In this document: in pieces, positions 7,733 to 15,808 of the stretch
Numbering within the stretch: position 1 is the first letter of the stretch
How the letters are laid out: every line of letters begins with the position of its first letter
Assembly (NCBI GenBank): GCA_021801905.1
Contig: JAKABJ010000006.1
Location: forward strand, 1 to 34,392
Direction of reading: 5' to 3'
Length of the DNA stretch: 34,392 bases
DNA from: Microcaldota archaeon
GTDB lineage: Archaea; Micrarchaeota; Micrarchaeia; Micrarchaeales; Micrarchaeaceae
Notes under the pieces: generated by a model
What the model saw: the letters and a program-made list of their open reading frames with translations, nothing else
Told to the model about the DNA's origin: nothing
The model's database searches: none
Translations under genes and position numbers: made by a program

Positions 7733-8194
7733 ATGCCATTAAAGCATAATATAACAAAGCAAGACGTTCTCATTACAAGAATACGTAAGCTCTCATTGAA
7801 GACCAGGACAAGCAAGATCTCATTGAAGGGCGATATAGCAGAGCGAAATTTCGAAGATCTCAGGCTTTTCACTACTGCAGTCATCATAGCCTCGTTTTCA
7901 TCAGGATTGTCATGGAAGACTCATAATGCATTAATGGAAAACCCATCAAGACTGAATTCTTCAGAGATCAAAGAGGAGTATGAGAGTTCATTAATGACAA
8001 AATGGAAGAACGTGTCTGTTGAAGATGTCAGCGAGATTATTGGCAAGGGCATATCTGACGCTGCATTCTCTACCTGGATGTATTTTAATGTTGATAAAAG
8101 GCACCACGGCGTGTATAAAGAGGCATGGGAGGGTTTCCAGAAGGAGTTCCTAGATTCTTGTGATGACATGGAAATTGCAAGAGAATCCAGGTAA
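7733..8194 (+). CDS. Hypothetical protein, helical
   Basis: A 153-residue protein that I do not recognise. The first 45 residues are strongly basic (many Lys and Arg), and the rest is predicted to be mostly helical with Trp-containing segments such as SGLSWKTHNAL and KEAWEGFQKEF. There is no signal peptide, convincing membrane segment or metal-binding motif. A purine-rich GAGGCGG directly before the ATG can serve as ribosome binding site. It is divergent from the beta-sandwich gene and followed after 123 nt by nrdJ. A nucleic-acid-binding role would fit the basic head but is only a guess. Confidence 0.6.
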   Translation: MPLKHNITKQDVLITRIRKLSLKTRTSKISLKGDIAERNFEDLRLFTTAVIIASFSSGLSWKTHNALMENPSRLNSSEIKEEYESSLMTKWKNVSVEDVSEIIGKGISDAAFSTWMYFNVDKRHHGVYKEAWEGFQKEFLDSCDDMEIARESR

Positions 8195-8240
8195 AATCTG
8201 TACGGAGTGTTATATATTTTTTTGAACTTGAATAACAAAA

Positions 8241-8285
8241 TATGCAGTAATGGTGCATAAAAAATTAAAATGCTTTTTAAGCATT
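8241..8285. promoter_or_regulatory. Two inverted repeats upstream of nrdJ
   Basis: TATGCA (8241-8246) is repeated inverted as TGCATA (8254-8259). Then AATGCTT (8269-8275) is repeated inverted as AAGCATT (8279-8285). The two centres are about 27 nt apart. They lie downstream of a TATA-like TTATATATTT (8211-8220), so they could be operators just after the transcription start or hairpins in the nrdJ leader. They look like paired sites for a dimeric regulator of nucleotide reduction; no regulator gene is seen here. Confidence 0.4.
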
Positions 8286-8317
8286 GGGTTAGATTGTTTA
8301 CATATTGGGGGAATTAT

Positions 8318-10597
8318 ATGGCGACCGGTTTTGTAATAAAGAGAAATGGGGAGAGAGTCGAATTTGATAGCCAGAAAATTGTAAATGCCATAGGCAAGGC
8401 ATACAATAGCGTTTATGCCGACAAATCTATAGAGGAAGGCGTATCAAGCGCCAAAAATGTTTCTGAAGCGGTAATGAAGAGAATAGAGGCTGAAAGCAAA
8501 CAGGAGCGGTCTGTTGAGGAGATACAGGATATAGTAGAAAAAACACTGATGGACACGGATCCTGCAGTTGCCAAATGCTACATACTTTACAGGCATAAAA
8601 GGGCAGAAGTTAGGGCATTCAAGGCCTCGTTGGGAATAACCGATGACGACCTTAAATTGCCAATAAACAGCCTCATGGTGCTCGCTGCCAGATACCTTAT
8701 GAAGGATGATAATCTAAAAATAAAGGAAACTCCAAGGCAGCTTTTCGAAAGAGTAGCAGGAGCTATAGCTCGTAGCGAGGCTAATTTTGGAAAGAAGACC
8801 GAGGAGATAAATGGCATAGCAAAGGAATATTTTGATGCAATGGCATCATTCAAGTTCATGCCCAACTCTCCTACGCTGATGAATGCAGGAATAGAGAAAG
8901 GCCAGCTAAGCGCATGCTTTGTCATACCTGTAGGAGACTCAATGGAAGAGATCTTCGATGCAATAAAGTACGCTGCTGTCATACACAAAACCGGCGGCGG
9001 AACTGGTTTTGCCTTCTCAAGGCTTAGGCCACACAACGACGTTGTAAAATCATCCAGCGGAATTGCTTCAGGACCAATTTCTTTCATGAAAATATTCGAT
9101 ATAGCTACAGAACAGGTAAAACAAGGCGGTAAGAGGAGAGGGGCGAACATGGGGATATTGCGCGTAGACCATCCAGACATACTCGATTTCATAATGCTAA
9201 AGGAGAACGAGGGGGTAATGCGCAATTTCAACATATCTGTTGCAATAACAGAGAAATTCATGAAAGCGCTTTCGGAAAATAAAGATTACGACCTTATCAA
9301 CCCAAGAAATGGAATGACAGTAGGCAGGCTAAATGCAAAAGCCATATGGAACTTGATAGTCACAATGGCATGGAAGACAGGAGACCCTGGGCTCGTCTTC
9401 CTTGACAGAATAAATTCAAGCTTCTCAAACCCAACGCCAAAATACGGGCCTATAGAATCAACAAACCCATGCGGAGAACAGCCGCTATATCCTTTTGACG
9501 CTTGCAACCTGGGTTCTATAAACCTGGCGATGATGGTTAAGCAGGTGGATCATCATTTCGAAGTGGATTGGGATGAACTTAAGAGGATAACAAGGCTTGG
9601 AGTGCGCTTCCTTGATGATGTCATAGATGCTAACAGCTATCCACTGGAGCAGATAAGAGAGGTGGTCCAGCAGATAAGGAGGATTGGGCTGGGAGTAATG
9701 GGATGGGCAGACATGCTCATAAAACTTGGAATAAGATACGATAGTAACGAAGCGCTGCTGCTTGCAGAACAGGTAATGTCTTTTATATCAGAGCAGGGCA
9801 GGAAGATGAGCCAGGAGCTTGCAGTTGAGAGGGGCCCATTCCCTGCATTTAAAGACAGTATTTGGTATAAATTGGGATACAAACCGCTCAGGAATTCCAC
9901 AGTTACAACCATAGCGCCCACAGGCACAATAAGCATAATAGCGGGAGGCACCTCACAAGGAATAGAGCCAATATTTTCTGTTGTTTATTTAAGGAACGTG
10001 AGAGAGAGCCTTGGTTATAACCTTATAGAGGTAAACAATGAATTCGAAAGAAGGGCGCTGGAGAACGGATATTATTCCGAGGAACTTATGAAAGGCCTTG
10101 CAGGGCAGGTTTCAATACAGAATGTAGAGCAGATACCTATTGAGGAGAGGAGGCTTTTTGTAACAGCTTACGACATATCGCCAGATTGGCATGTTAAGAT
10201 GCAGGCAGCATTCCAGAAATATGTAGATAATGGCGTATCCAAGACAATAAACTTCCCAAGCTGGGCAACCCCTCAAGATATAGAGACCGCTTACAAAAAC
10301 GCTTATGAATTAGGGTGCAAAGGAATAACAGTATATAGAGACAGCAGCAAGAGCACACAGGTGCTCCAGGCGGTTGACAGGGATGCACAGCAGCGCATTG
10401 AAAAATTCACCGACATCAAGAAAGGGCATATGAAAGAGGAATCGAAAGGAATTAGCATGGCTGCCATAAAGGAAGGCGCTGGCACATATGTTATCTCTTC
10501 CAAACTCGAGACCAAATGCTCAGAATGCGGAACTGGAATGATAGCTGCTGAGGGATGCTTCACGTGCCCTAAATGCGGGCACAGCCTCTGCGGGTAA
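8318..10597 (+). CDS. nrdJ: Adenosylcobalamin-dependent ribonucleotide reductase (class II)
   Basis: Reduces ribonucleotides to deoxyribonucleotides with a radical made from adenosylcobalamin, supplying dNTPs. From the chosen ATG it has 759 residues. An ATP-cone regulatory domain occupies roughly the first 95 residues (GFVIKRNGERVEFD). The barrel carries Cys200 (LSACFV), the finger-loop NPCGE with presumed thiyl Cys385 and Glu387, and Cys396 (FDACNLGS). The 11-residue distance between the last two matches the family. The phosphate-binding segment APTGTISIIAGGTS is also present. A C-terminal zinc ribbon of CxxC pairs (CSECG, CPKCG) fits the redox tail. The frame opens 48 nt earlier, but GGGGGA just before 8318 sets the start. 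No subunit for class I or III enzymes is visible in the window. Confidence 0.96.
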   Translation: MATGFVIKRNGERVEFDSQKIVNAIGKAYNSVYADKSIEEGVSSAKNVSEAVMKRIEAESKQERSVEEIQDIVEKTLMDTDPAVAKCYILYRHKRAEVRAFKASLGITDDDLKLPINSLMVLAARYLMKDDNLKIKETPRQLFERVAGAIARSEANFGKKTEEINGIAKEYFDAMASFKFMPNSPTLMNAGIEKGQLSACFVIPVGDSMEEIFDAIKYAAVIHKTGGGTGFAFSRLRPHNDVVKSSSGIASGPISFMKIFDIATEQVKQGGKRRGANMGILRVDHPDILDFIMLKENEGVMRNFNISVAITEKFMKALSENKDYDLINPRNGMTVGRLNAKAIWNLIVTMAWKTGDPGLVFLDRINSSFSNPTPKYGPIESTNPCGEQPLYPFDACNLGSINLAMMVKQVDHHFEVDWDELKRITRLGVRFLDDVIDANSYPLEQIREVVQQIRRIGLGVMGWADMLIKLGIRYDSNEALLLAEQVMSFISEQGRKMSQELAVERGPFPAFKDSIWYKLGYKPLRNSTVTTIAPTGTISIIAGGTSQGIEPIFSVVYLRNVRESLGYNLIEVNNEFERRALENGYYSEELMKGLAGQVSIQNVEQIPIEERRLFVTAYDISPDWHVKMQAAFQKYVDNGVSKTINFPSWATPQDIETAYKNAYELGCKGITVYRDSSKSTQVLQAVDRDAQQRIEKFTDIKKGHMKEESKGISMAAIKEGAGTYVISSKLETKCSECGTGMIAAEGCFTCPKCGHSLCG

Positions 10598-10619
10598 CAA
10601 AGCAATCATCCTGCTTTGT
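10597..10619 (+). terminator. Hairpin directly after nrdJ
   Basis: ACAAAGC at 10597-10603 pairs with GCTTTGT at 10613-10619 across a 9-nt loop, starting at the nrdJ stop codon. There is no clear T-run after it, so a role in termination or 3'-end stability is tentative. Confidence 0.35.
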
Positions 10620-10714
10620 GGTGCATTTCTTAACAAAGCTGGCTAAAATTGCATCTTTCCAATAAATGCTTGAGATTGCGCCATCGGTTTGCCAAATCGG
10701 AATTTTGCGCTACA

Positions 10715-10780
10715 TTTATAAACCTAATTAGACTATCTATATTATCTGTTTTTCCCGCAGAACTGCAGATTGCAGGAGGG
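10715..10780 (+). promoter_or_regulatory. Promoter and leader of the ribosomal stalk operon
   Basis: TTTATAAAC at 10715-10723 is a TATA box that predicts a leader of about 45 nt before the uL1 start at 10787. In the leader a small hairpin, CTGCA (10763-10767) with TGCAG (10771-10775), abuts the strong ribosome binding site GGAGGG (10775-10780). Archaeal and bacterial L1 proteins are known to repress their own operon by binding mRNA. Whether this hairpin is the target is not established. Confidence 0.45.
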
Positions 10781-10786
10781 ATTCAT

Positions 10787-11416
10787 ATGGAAAAAGAAGC
10801 TCTTGACAAGCTAGGAGAATATATAGAAGCCAATAAGGGCAAACGAAAGTTTACCCAGAGTATTGACCTTTCAATAAACTTTTCAGGAATAGATTTCTCA
10901 AAGCAAGACAATAGGTTAAATCTCGAAGTAAAATTACCTAACGGAAACGGAAGAGTAAGCAAGGTGCTAGTCTTCTCTGATGACAATGCAATAAATGCAA
11001 AGGCGCAGAAACTTGGTGCCACAATAATACCTGGCTCGGAAATACAGACAATAGCAAGCGATAAAAAAAGGCTTGGAGAATTGCTCCAATATGAACTTAT
11101 AGCACAGCCTTCCCTTATGCCTGTAATAGCAAGGCAGCTAGGGCAATTCCTTGGACCGCGTAACAAGATGCCAAGGCCAATAATAGGAGACATATCCAAC
11201 ATATTGGGCGGAATGGGCAAATCCATATACATCCGCAGCAAGGGAAAATATCTTCCTACTGTGCATTGCAGCATAGGTACGGAAAAGATGGATAGCAATG
11301 CAATATCTGCTAACATCGATGAAACGCTAGCTGTTATATCAAAGAAGACAGGAAAGCAGAATATAAAGTCAGTATATGTAAAATTAACTATGGCGCCTCC
11401 AATAAGGCTAATCTAA
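10787..11416 (+). CDS. rpl1: Large-subunit ribosomal protein uL1
   Basis: A 209-residue L1 protein, which forms the mobile L1 stalk that guides deacylated tRNA out of the E site. The family-typical segments LGPRNKMPRP and a C-terminal VKLTMAPPIRL are present. The open frame runs upstream to 10649, but the true start is the ATG at 10787, preceded by GGAGGG and a TATA box in the region that would otherwise be coding. It is the first gene of the operon uL1-uL10-P1, an order conserved in archaea, with only 13 nt to the next chosen start. Confidence 0.96.
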   Translation: MEKEALDKLGEYIEANKGKRKFTQSIDLSINFSGIDFSKQDNRLNLEVKLPNGNGRVSKVLVFSDDNAINAKAQKLGATIIPGSEIQTIASDKKRLGELLQYELIAQPSLMPVIARQLGQFLGPRNKMPRPIIGDISNILGGMGKSIYIRSKGKYLPTVHCSIGTEKMDSNAISANIDETLAVISKKTGKQNIKSVYVKLTMAPPIRLI

Positions 11417-11429
11417 TAAAGGTATGATC

Positions 11430-12269
11430 ATGCTGAGTAAAAAAGAAAAGGAAAGTTTTGTAAAAGAGGCAGCAAAAGCCATGTCAAAATACACCACAGT
11501 TGGTGTAATAAATCTTTCAGGCATACCTGATAACCTGCTTCAGAAGACAAGAAACGGAATGAGGGACGAGATAAGGCTTATCTTGGGCAAAAAGAATATA
11601 TTGGAGAGGGTGCTGAAAAGCGAAGAGAGGACAGAGAAGCTAGCAGATAACCTATCTGGCACGTCTGCCATAGTCCTAAGCAATTCCGACCCGTTTGATA
11701 TATACAAGGCGTTCAAGTCGAATGAGATCAAGCTTACTGCAAAGCCTAAGCAGATCGCTCCAGCAGATATCAACATAGAAGCCGGAGAGACAAGCCTGCA
11801 GCCAGGCCAGGCTGTAACTGAATTGAAGCAGGCCGGCGTTGATGTCCAGATACAAAAAGGCAAAGTCATGATATCTAAAAGCAAAGTGATAGTAAAAAAG
11901 GGCGAAATGATAACATCTACTGCTGCCAAAGTATTGCACACTCTCGGAGTGGCTCCTTTCAGAGCCGCGATAGAGCCGGTTTCCCTGCTCTCCAATGGGG
12001 TTATATTCGGAAAAGATGTGCTTGACATATCTGCAGAGAAGACGATTACAGGGCTTTCAAAAGCATTTATGGAAGCCTATACGTTATGCCTTGAAATTGG
12101 AGAGGTAAACGAATATACCCTAAAGCCTCTTATAACCACTGCCTACCTGAGGGCGCTGGCTTTGGGCTTGGAAATCAAGGCTTACGAACCAGGTATAATA
12201 GAGCTGCTAATAGGCAGGGCATCTGTCCAGGCGGCAGCCCTTGGTGGCGCAGATAATGGCAAGAGCTAA
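11430..12269 (+). CDS. rplP0: Large-subunit ribosomal protein uL10 (stalk base, P0)
   Basis: Anchors the P1 stalk dimers to 23S rRNA and helps recruit elongation factors. It has 279 residues from the ATG at 11430. The start MLSKKEKESFVKEA, the RNA-binding N-domain and the inserted domain GETSLQPGQAVTELKQAGV are typical of archaeal uL10. The C-terminal helical spine that binds P1 follows. An in-frame ATG lies 6 nt upstream at 11424, but GGT at 11421-11423 is better spaced to the second ATG. A notable feature is the short tail: it ends ALGGADNGKS and lacks the acidic EEE...GLGALFG tail that P0 and P1 proteins usually share, whereas P1 in the next gene has it. Confidence 0.94.
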   Translation: MLSKKEKESFVKEAAKAMSKYTTVGVINLSGIPDNLLQKTRNGMRDEIRLILGKKNILERVLKSEERTEKLADNLSGTSAIVLSNSDPFDIYKAFKSNEIKLTAKPKQIAPADINIEAGETSLQPGQAVTELKQAGVDVQIQKGKVMISKSKVIVKKGEMITSTAAKVLHTLGVAPFRAAIEPVSLLSNGVIFGKDVLDISAEKTITGLSKAFMEAYTLCLEIGEVNEYTLKPLITTAYLRALALGLEIKAYEPGIIELLIGRASVQAAALGGADNGKS

Positions 12270-12306
12270 TAAACCAAATATGTAATTATGATAAAAAGGT
12301 GAAAGT

Positions 12307-12612
12307 ATGGAATATGTATATGCAGCATTGCTTCTAGACGCAGCAGGAAAAGAAGTCACGGAACAGAGCCTTATGGATATTGTAAAGGCGGCAGGAATGA
12401 GTCCTGACGAGGCAAGGGCCAAGGCCATGGTCGCATCATTGAAGGGCGTAAACATAAAAGACATAATAAAGAACGCCCAGAGTATGCAGACCGCAGCAGC
12501 AGCACCTCAGGCACAGCAGGAGGGCGCACAGCAGAAAGCCCAGAAGAAACCTGAAGAGGATAAGAAAACCGAAGAGGAGGCAGCTACAGGATTGGCAGGA
12601 CTGTTTGGTTGA
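12307..12612 (+). CDS. rpl12: Ribosomal stalk protein P1 (L12)
   Basis: A 101-residue acidic stalk protein with an N-terminal dimerisation domain (MEYVYAALLLDAAGKEVTE). An Ala/Gln-rich hinge follows, then the acidic tail ending GLAGLFG, which contacts GTPase factors. GGTGA lies just before the ATG. It is the last gene of the stalk operon. The hinge is unusually rich in Gln and Lys (AQQEGAQQKAQKKPEEDKK) compared with the common Ala/Glu hinge. Confidence 0.95.
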   Translation: MEYVYAALLLDAAGKEVTEQSLMDIVKAAGMSPDEARAKAMVASLKGVNIKDIIKNAQSMQTAAAAPQAQQEGAQQKAQKKPEEDKKTEEEAATGLAGLFG

Positions 12613-12622
12613 TTCTTAGACA

Positions 12623-12658
12623 GCGGCATGCAGACTACACTCGTGGCTGGATGCCCGC
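12623..12658 (+). terminator. Imperfect hairpin after the stalk operon
   Basis: GGCATGCAG at 12625-12633 pairs with CTGGATGCC at 12647-12655 with a single mismatch, and a further GC/GC extension is possible outside a one-base bulge. It begins 10 nt after the rpl12 stop and precedes the ferredoxin promoter. No T-run follows. It may be a 3'-end structure or part of an unannotated small RNA. Confidence 0.35.
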
Positions 12659-12715
12659 CGTTTAAAGAAAGTAATTTATAGTTTCTGCACAATTTAAACT
12701 TTTGTAGATGATGAT

Positions 12716-13072
12716 ATGGACGTATGGGTAGAGAAGCATAAATGCACAGGATGCTCGCATTGCCATGATGTTTGTCCAGTTGCTGTGTTTGAAATGAAAG
12801 ACAGGGACTCACCTGACGTTAACAACGATCATGCTCCAGAGGCGGACAAGTGGAAAGGTACTCCCGATGCCGACATACTTGCCAAATGGAAGGATGTTAA
12901 TGACGGCCACAAGCACTTTGCAGACAAGCATGATGGAAGCAGCGGAGGCATATCTGTAGGAGTAAATGGCAGCGCATGCATACTTTGCCAGGCCTGCCTT
13001 ATAGAATGCGAGGGAGAATGCATAGTAATAACAGATGATGCAGGAACTGTATACCGCTCTATATACAAATAA
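12716..13072 (+). CDS. Ferredoxin with two [4Fe-4S] motifs and a central insertion
   Basis: A 118-residue electron carrier. The first cluster motif is CTGCSHCHDVCP near residues 10-21. The second is CILCQACLIEC near the C-terminus, so two [4Fe-4S] clusters are expected. About 60 residues rich in His, Asp and Lys (for example DGHKHFADKHDG) separate the motifs; ordinary dicluster ferredoxins have about 20. A TATA box (AATTTATAG) precedes the ATG at 12716. No oxidoreductase partner lies beside it. The insertion could bind a metal or a partner protein; that is speculation. Confidence 0.85.
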   Translation: MDVWVEKHKCTGCSHCHDVCPVAVFEMKDRDSPDVNNDHAPEADKWKGTPDADILAKWKDVNDGHKHFADKHDGSSGGISVGVNGSACILCQACLIECEGECIVITDDAGTVYRSIYK

Positions 13073-13123
13073 GCCACATTCATTTATACCTTGAACCAGA
13101 AGCATATACCTGCGTGACCTTAG

Positions 13124-15808
13124 ATGATAGAAAAGGCAGAGACCCCTTTTTCTGATGATGATAGCCTTGGAGCATTGAATCATTATGCAAAATCGTGGTT
13201 CTTAAAAAATTTTAAAGAGCTTACTCCTCCCCAGAAATACTCATTCAAACTCATAACCGAAAAGAAGAATACTCTGATAGCCGCTCCTACAGGAAGCGGC
13301 AAGACAATGTCTGCATTCCTATCTGTAATAAGCAGGCTTTTTGACCTGTCTCTGGAAGGTAAGCTTGAAGACAGGGTCTACTGCATATACATCTCCCCTC
13401 TGAAGGCTTTGAATAATGACATACATAGAAATCTTGCAAAGCCGCTTGATGATATTTATAATGACATATTGGAAAAGAAGGGAGTCTCAATAATAAAAGA
13501 GAATATAAAGAAAGTCACAATAGCAGTAAGAACCGGAGATACGCCCCAGAAGGAGAGGAGAATGCAGCTGGAGCACCCTCCAAATATATTTGTAACAACA
13601 CCTGAAAGCCTTGCAATAATATTAAACTCAGAAAAGTTTATGGAAAAATTCAAAGGAGTGGAATATGTAATAGTGGATGAGCTGCACGAGCTGGCAAACA
13701 ACAAGCGCGGGGTACACCTCTCATTATCTTTGGAGAGGCTGGCTTGGGCTTCGGGTTTCGATTTCACAAGGATAGGGCTAGGGGCCACACTATACCCTAT
13801 GGAAGAGGCTGCCAAATTCCTTGTAGGGTACAGTGGCGATAAGGAGAGAGCATGCACTATTGTGGATGCGTCTTGGAGCAAAGAGATAGATGTAAAAGTA
13901 ATAAGCCCTGTCAAGGACTTGATATATACGTCTGGAGAAGAGGTAGAGGTGCAGATGTATGGAGAGATAAACAGAATAATAAAAAGCAGCAAGACTGCGC
14001 TGATATTCACCAATACAAGAAGCGGAACCGAGAGGGTGGTATTCAACCTGAAGAAGAGGTTCAATTACGGTGAAGAGATTGCGGCGCACCATGGCTCTTT
14101 ATCTAGGGAGTCCAGGCTCGAAGTAGAAGAGCTGCTTAAAAAAGGCTCGCTGCGCTGTGCCGTTTCGTCTACGAGCCTTGAATTGGGGATAGACATAGGC
14201 TCGATAGATAATGTCATACAGATTGGGTCATCGAAAAGCGTGACAAGGGCGGTACAGAGATTTGGAAGGGCTGGGCATAGCTTTAGAGAGGTTGCAAGGG
14301 GAGAGGACATTGTACTTACTAGGGACGATTTGGTGGAATGTACGGTTATGATGAAATCTGCAAAGGAGAAGATCCTGGACTCGTTCAATACCCCTAAAAA
14401 TGCCCTTGACGTGCTTGTACAGCACATTGTAGGAATGTCTTTGAGTTCAAAATGGAATGTAGACGATGCATTTGCACTTATAAGGAATGCTTATCCGTAT
14501 CACAGCCTTGATAAGAAAGATTTCATTTCCATTCTAGATTATCTTGCAGGGAATTATGTGGGTTTGGAAAGCAGAAGGGTTTATGGAAAGATATGGTACG
14601 ATAAGGCAGAGAATGCTTTCGGAAAGAGGGGGAGGTTCATAAAGGTAATATACATGCTTAACCTTGGTACAATACCTGATGATGTAGCCGTAAATGTTAT
14701 AATTAAAAATACAAAGAAATGGATTGGAAGCATAGAGGAAGAGTTCCTTACCAGGTTGAAACCCGGAGACATATTCACACTAGGAGGCCGGCTTTACAAA
14801 TTCGAATACGCTAGAGGCATGAAGTGCTATGTGAGCGATGCGGCAACATCCCTGCCAACAATACCTCCGTGGTTCTCTGAACAGCTGCCTCTCAGCTACG
14901 AGCTTGCAATAGAAATTGGAAAATTCAGGAAGCGCTTCGGGAGCATAGTTAGCACATGCATAAAAGGCCAGGCTGGAAAAAAGAGAGTCTACTTGGAGGA
15001 TCTGCCCAAAAAAGCTTTTGATTTCCTAAAAGATTTTCCTGTTGACGATAAAGCGAGAGTTGCGCTCTTCGGGTATTTTGCAGAGCAGATACTTTTCGCA
15101 AAAGCCGTTCCGAATAACGAACTTATTCTAATAGAGTCAACAAAGGAGGATGATTCTAACAAAACTACCATCGTCTTTCATTCTCTTTTCGGCAGGAGGG
15201 TGAATGACGCCCTATCCAGGCTTTTTGGCATGATTCTTGGCGAAATCATGGATATAGACGTGGCAATAATGGTAAATGATAATGGCTTTGTACTCTCTAC
15301 CGAAGAAGAGGTAGATGCGGATAAAAACCTCATAAAAGACATGTTCTATGAACTTATGTCAAGAGACGCAGAAGCTATGCTTAAAACAAACATAAGGAAA
15401 ACAGAACTCATGAAAAGAAGATTCAGGCATGTTGCGGCAAGAAGTTTCATGATACTCAGAAATTATAAAGGATACAAAATGGCAGTCGGCAGACAGCAGG
15501 TAAATTCGCAGCTGATACTTAAGGCTGCAGAAGAGATAGATAAGAATTTTCCCATAATAAAGGAAACCTACAGGGAAATATTTGAAGACGTTATGGACCT
15601 AAACAGAGTAAGAAGCATAATAGACGGAATAGCAAAAGGAAAAATAAAATACAAATTTATAAAGACACCCTCCCCATCTCCGTTTTCCCACAATATAATT
15701 GCATTCGGGCATGCAGATGTTGTGCTTATGAAGGAAAGGCAGGAATATTTGAAGGTGCTGCATAAGATGGTGCTTGAAAGAATCGGTGTAAATAATGCAG
15801 CTAAATGA
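13124..15808 (+). CDS. lhr: Lhr-type superfamily 2 helicase
   Basis: An 894-residue ATP-dependent 3'-5' helicase acting on DNA forks and RNA-DNA hybrids, with roles in repair. The helicase core has Walker A APTGSGKT at residues 54-61, motif II DELH at 185-188, and QRFGRAGH as motif VI. The remaining ~450 residues form the winged-helix and C-terminal Lhr-core domains. It is not an Hel308 type because it has DELH and the Lhr C-terminal layout. Its stop overlaps the start of a metallophosphoesterase by 14 nt, so the two are made together. Pairing of Lhr with such a phosphoesterase recurs in prokaryotes. A TATA box (CATTTATACC) lies upstream. Confidence 0.93.
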   Translation: MIEKAETPFSDDDSLGALNHYAKSWFLKNFKELTPPQKYSFKLITEKKNTLIAAPTGSGKTMSAFLSVISRLFDLSLEGKLEDRVYCIYISPLKALNNDIHRNLAKPLDDIYNDILEKKGVSIIKENIKKVTIAVRTGDTPQKERRMQLEHPPNIFVTTPESLAIILNSEKFMEKFKGVEYVIVDELHELANNKRGVHLSLSLERLAWASGFDFTRIGLGATLYPMEEAAKFLVGYSGDKERACTIVDASWSKEIDVKVISPVKDLIYTSGEEVEVQMYGEINRIIKSSKTALIFTNTRSGTERVVFNLKKRFNYGEEIAAHHGSLSRESRLEVEELLKKGSLRCAVSSTSLELGIDIGSIDNVIQIGSSKSVTRAVQRFGRAGHSFREVARGEDIVLTRDDLVECTVMMKSAKEKILDSFNTPKNALDVLVQHIVGMSLSSKWNVDDAFALIRNAYPYHSLDKKDFISILDYLAGNYVGLESRRVYGKIWYDKAENAFGKRGRFIKVIYMLNLGTIPDDVAVNVIIKNTKKWIGSIEEEFLTRLKPGDIFTLGGRLYKFEYARGMKCYVSDAATSLPTIPPWFSEQLPLSYELAIEIGKFRKRFGSIVSTCIKGQAGKKRVYLEDLPKKAFDFLKDFPVDDKARVALFGYFAEQILFAKAVPNNELILIESTKEDDSNKTTIVFHSLFGRRVNDALSRLFGMILGEIMDIDVAIMVNDNGFVLSTEEEVDADKNLIKDMFYELMSRDAEAMLKTNIRKTELMKRRFRHVAARSFMILRNYKGYKMAVGRQQVNSQLILKAAEEIDKNFPIIKETYREIFEDVMDLNRVRSIIDGIAKGKIKYKFIKTPSPSPFSHNIIAFGHADVVLMKERQEYLKVLHKMVLERIGVNNAAK

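Noticed and set aside
8195-8317. Cobalamin riboswitch before the B12-dependent reductase
   Set aside because: The region is only 123 nt and lacks the B12 box and the long conserved fold; such riboswitches are also not expected in archaea.
8587-9261. 224-codon minus-strand frame inside nrdJ
   Set aside because: Shadow of the reductase coding sequence without ribosome binding site or domain features.
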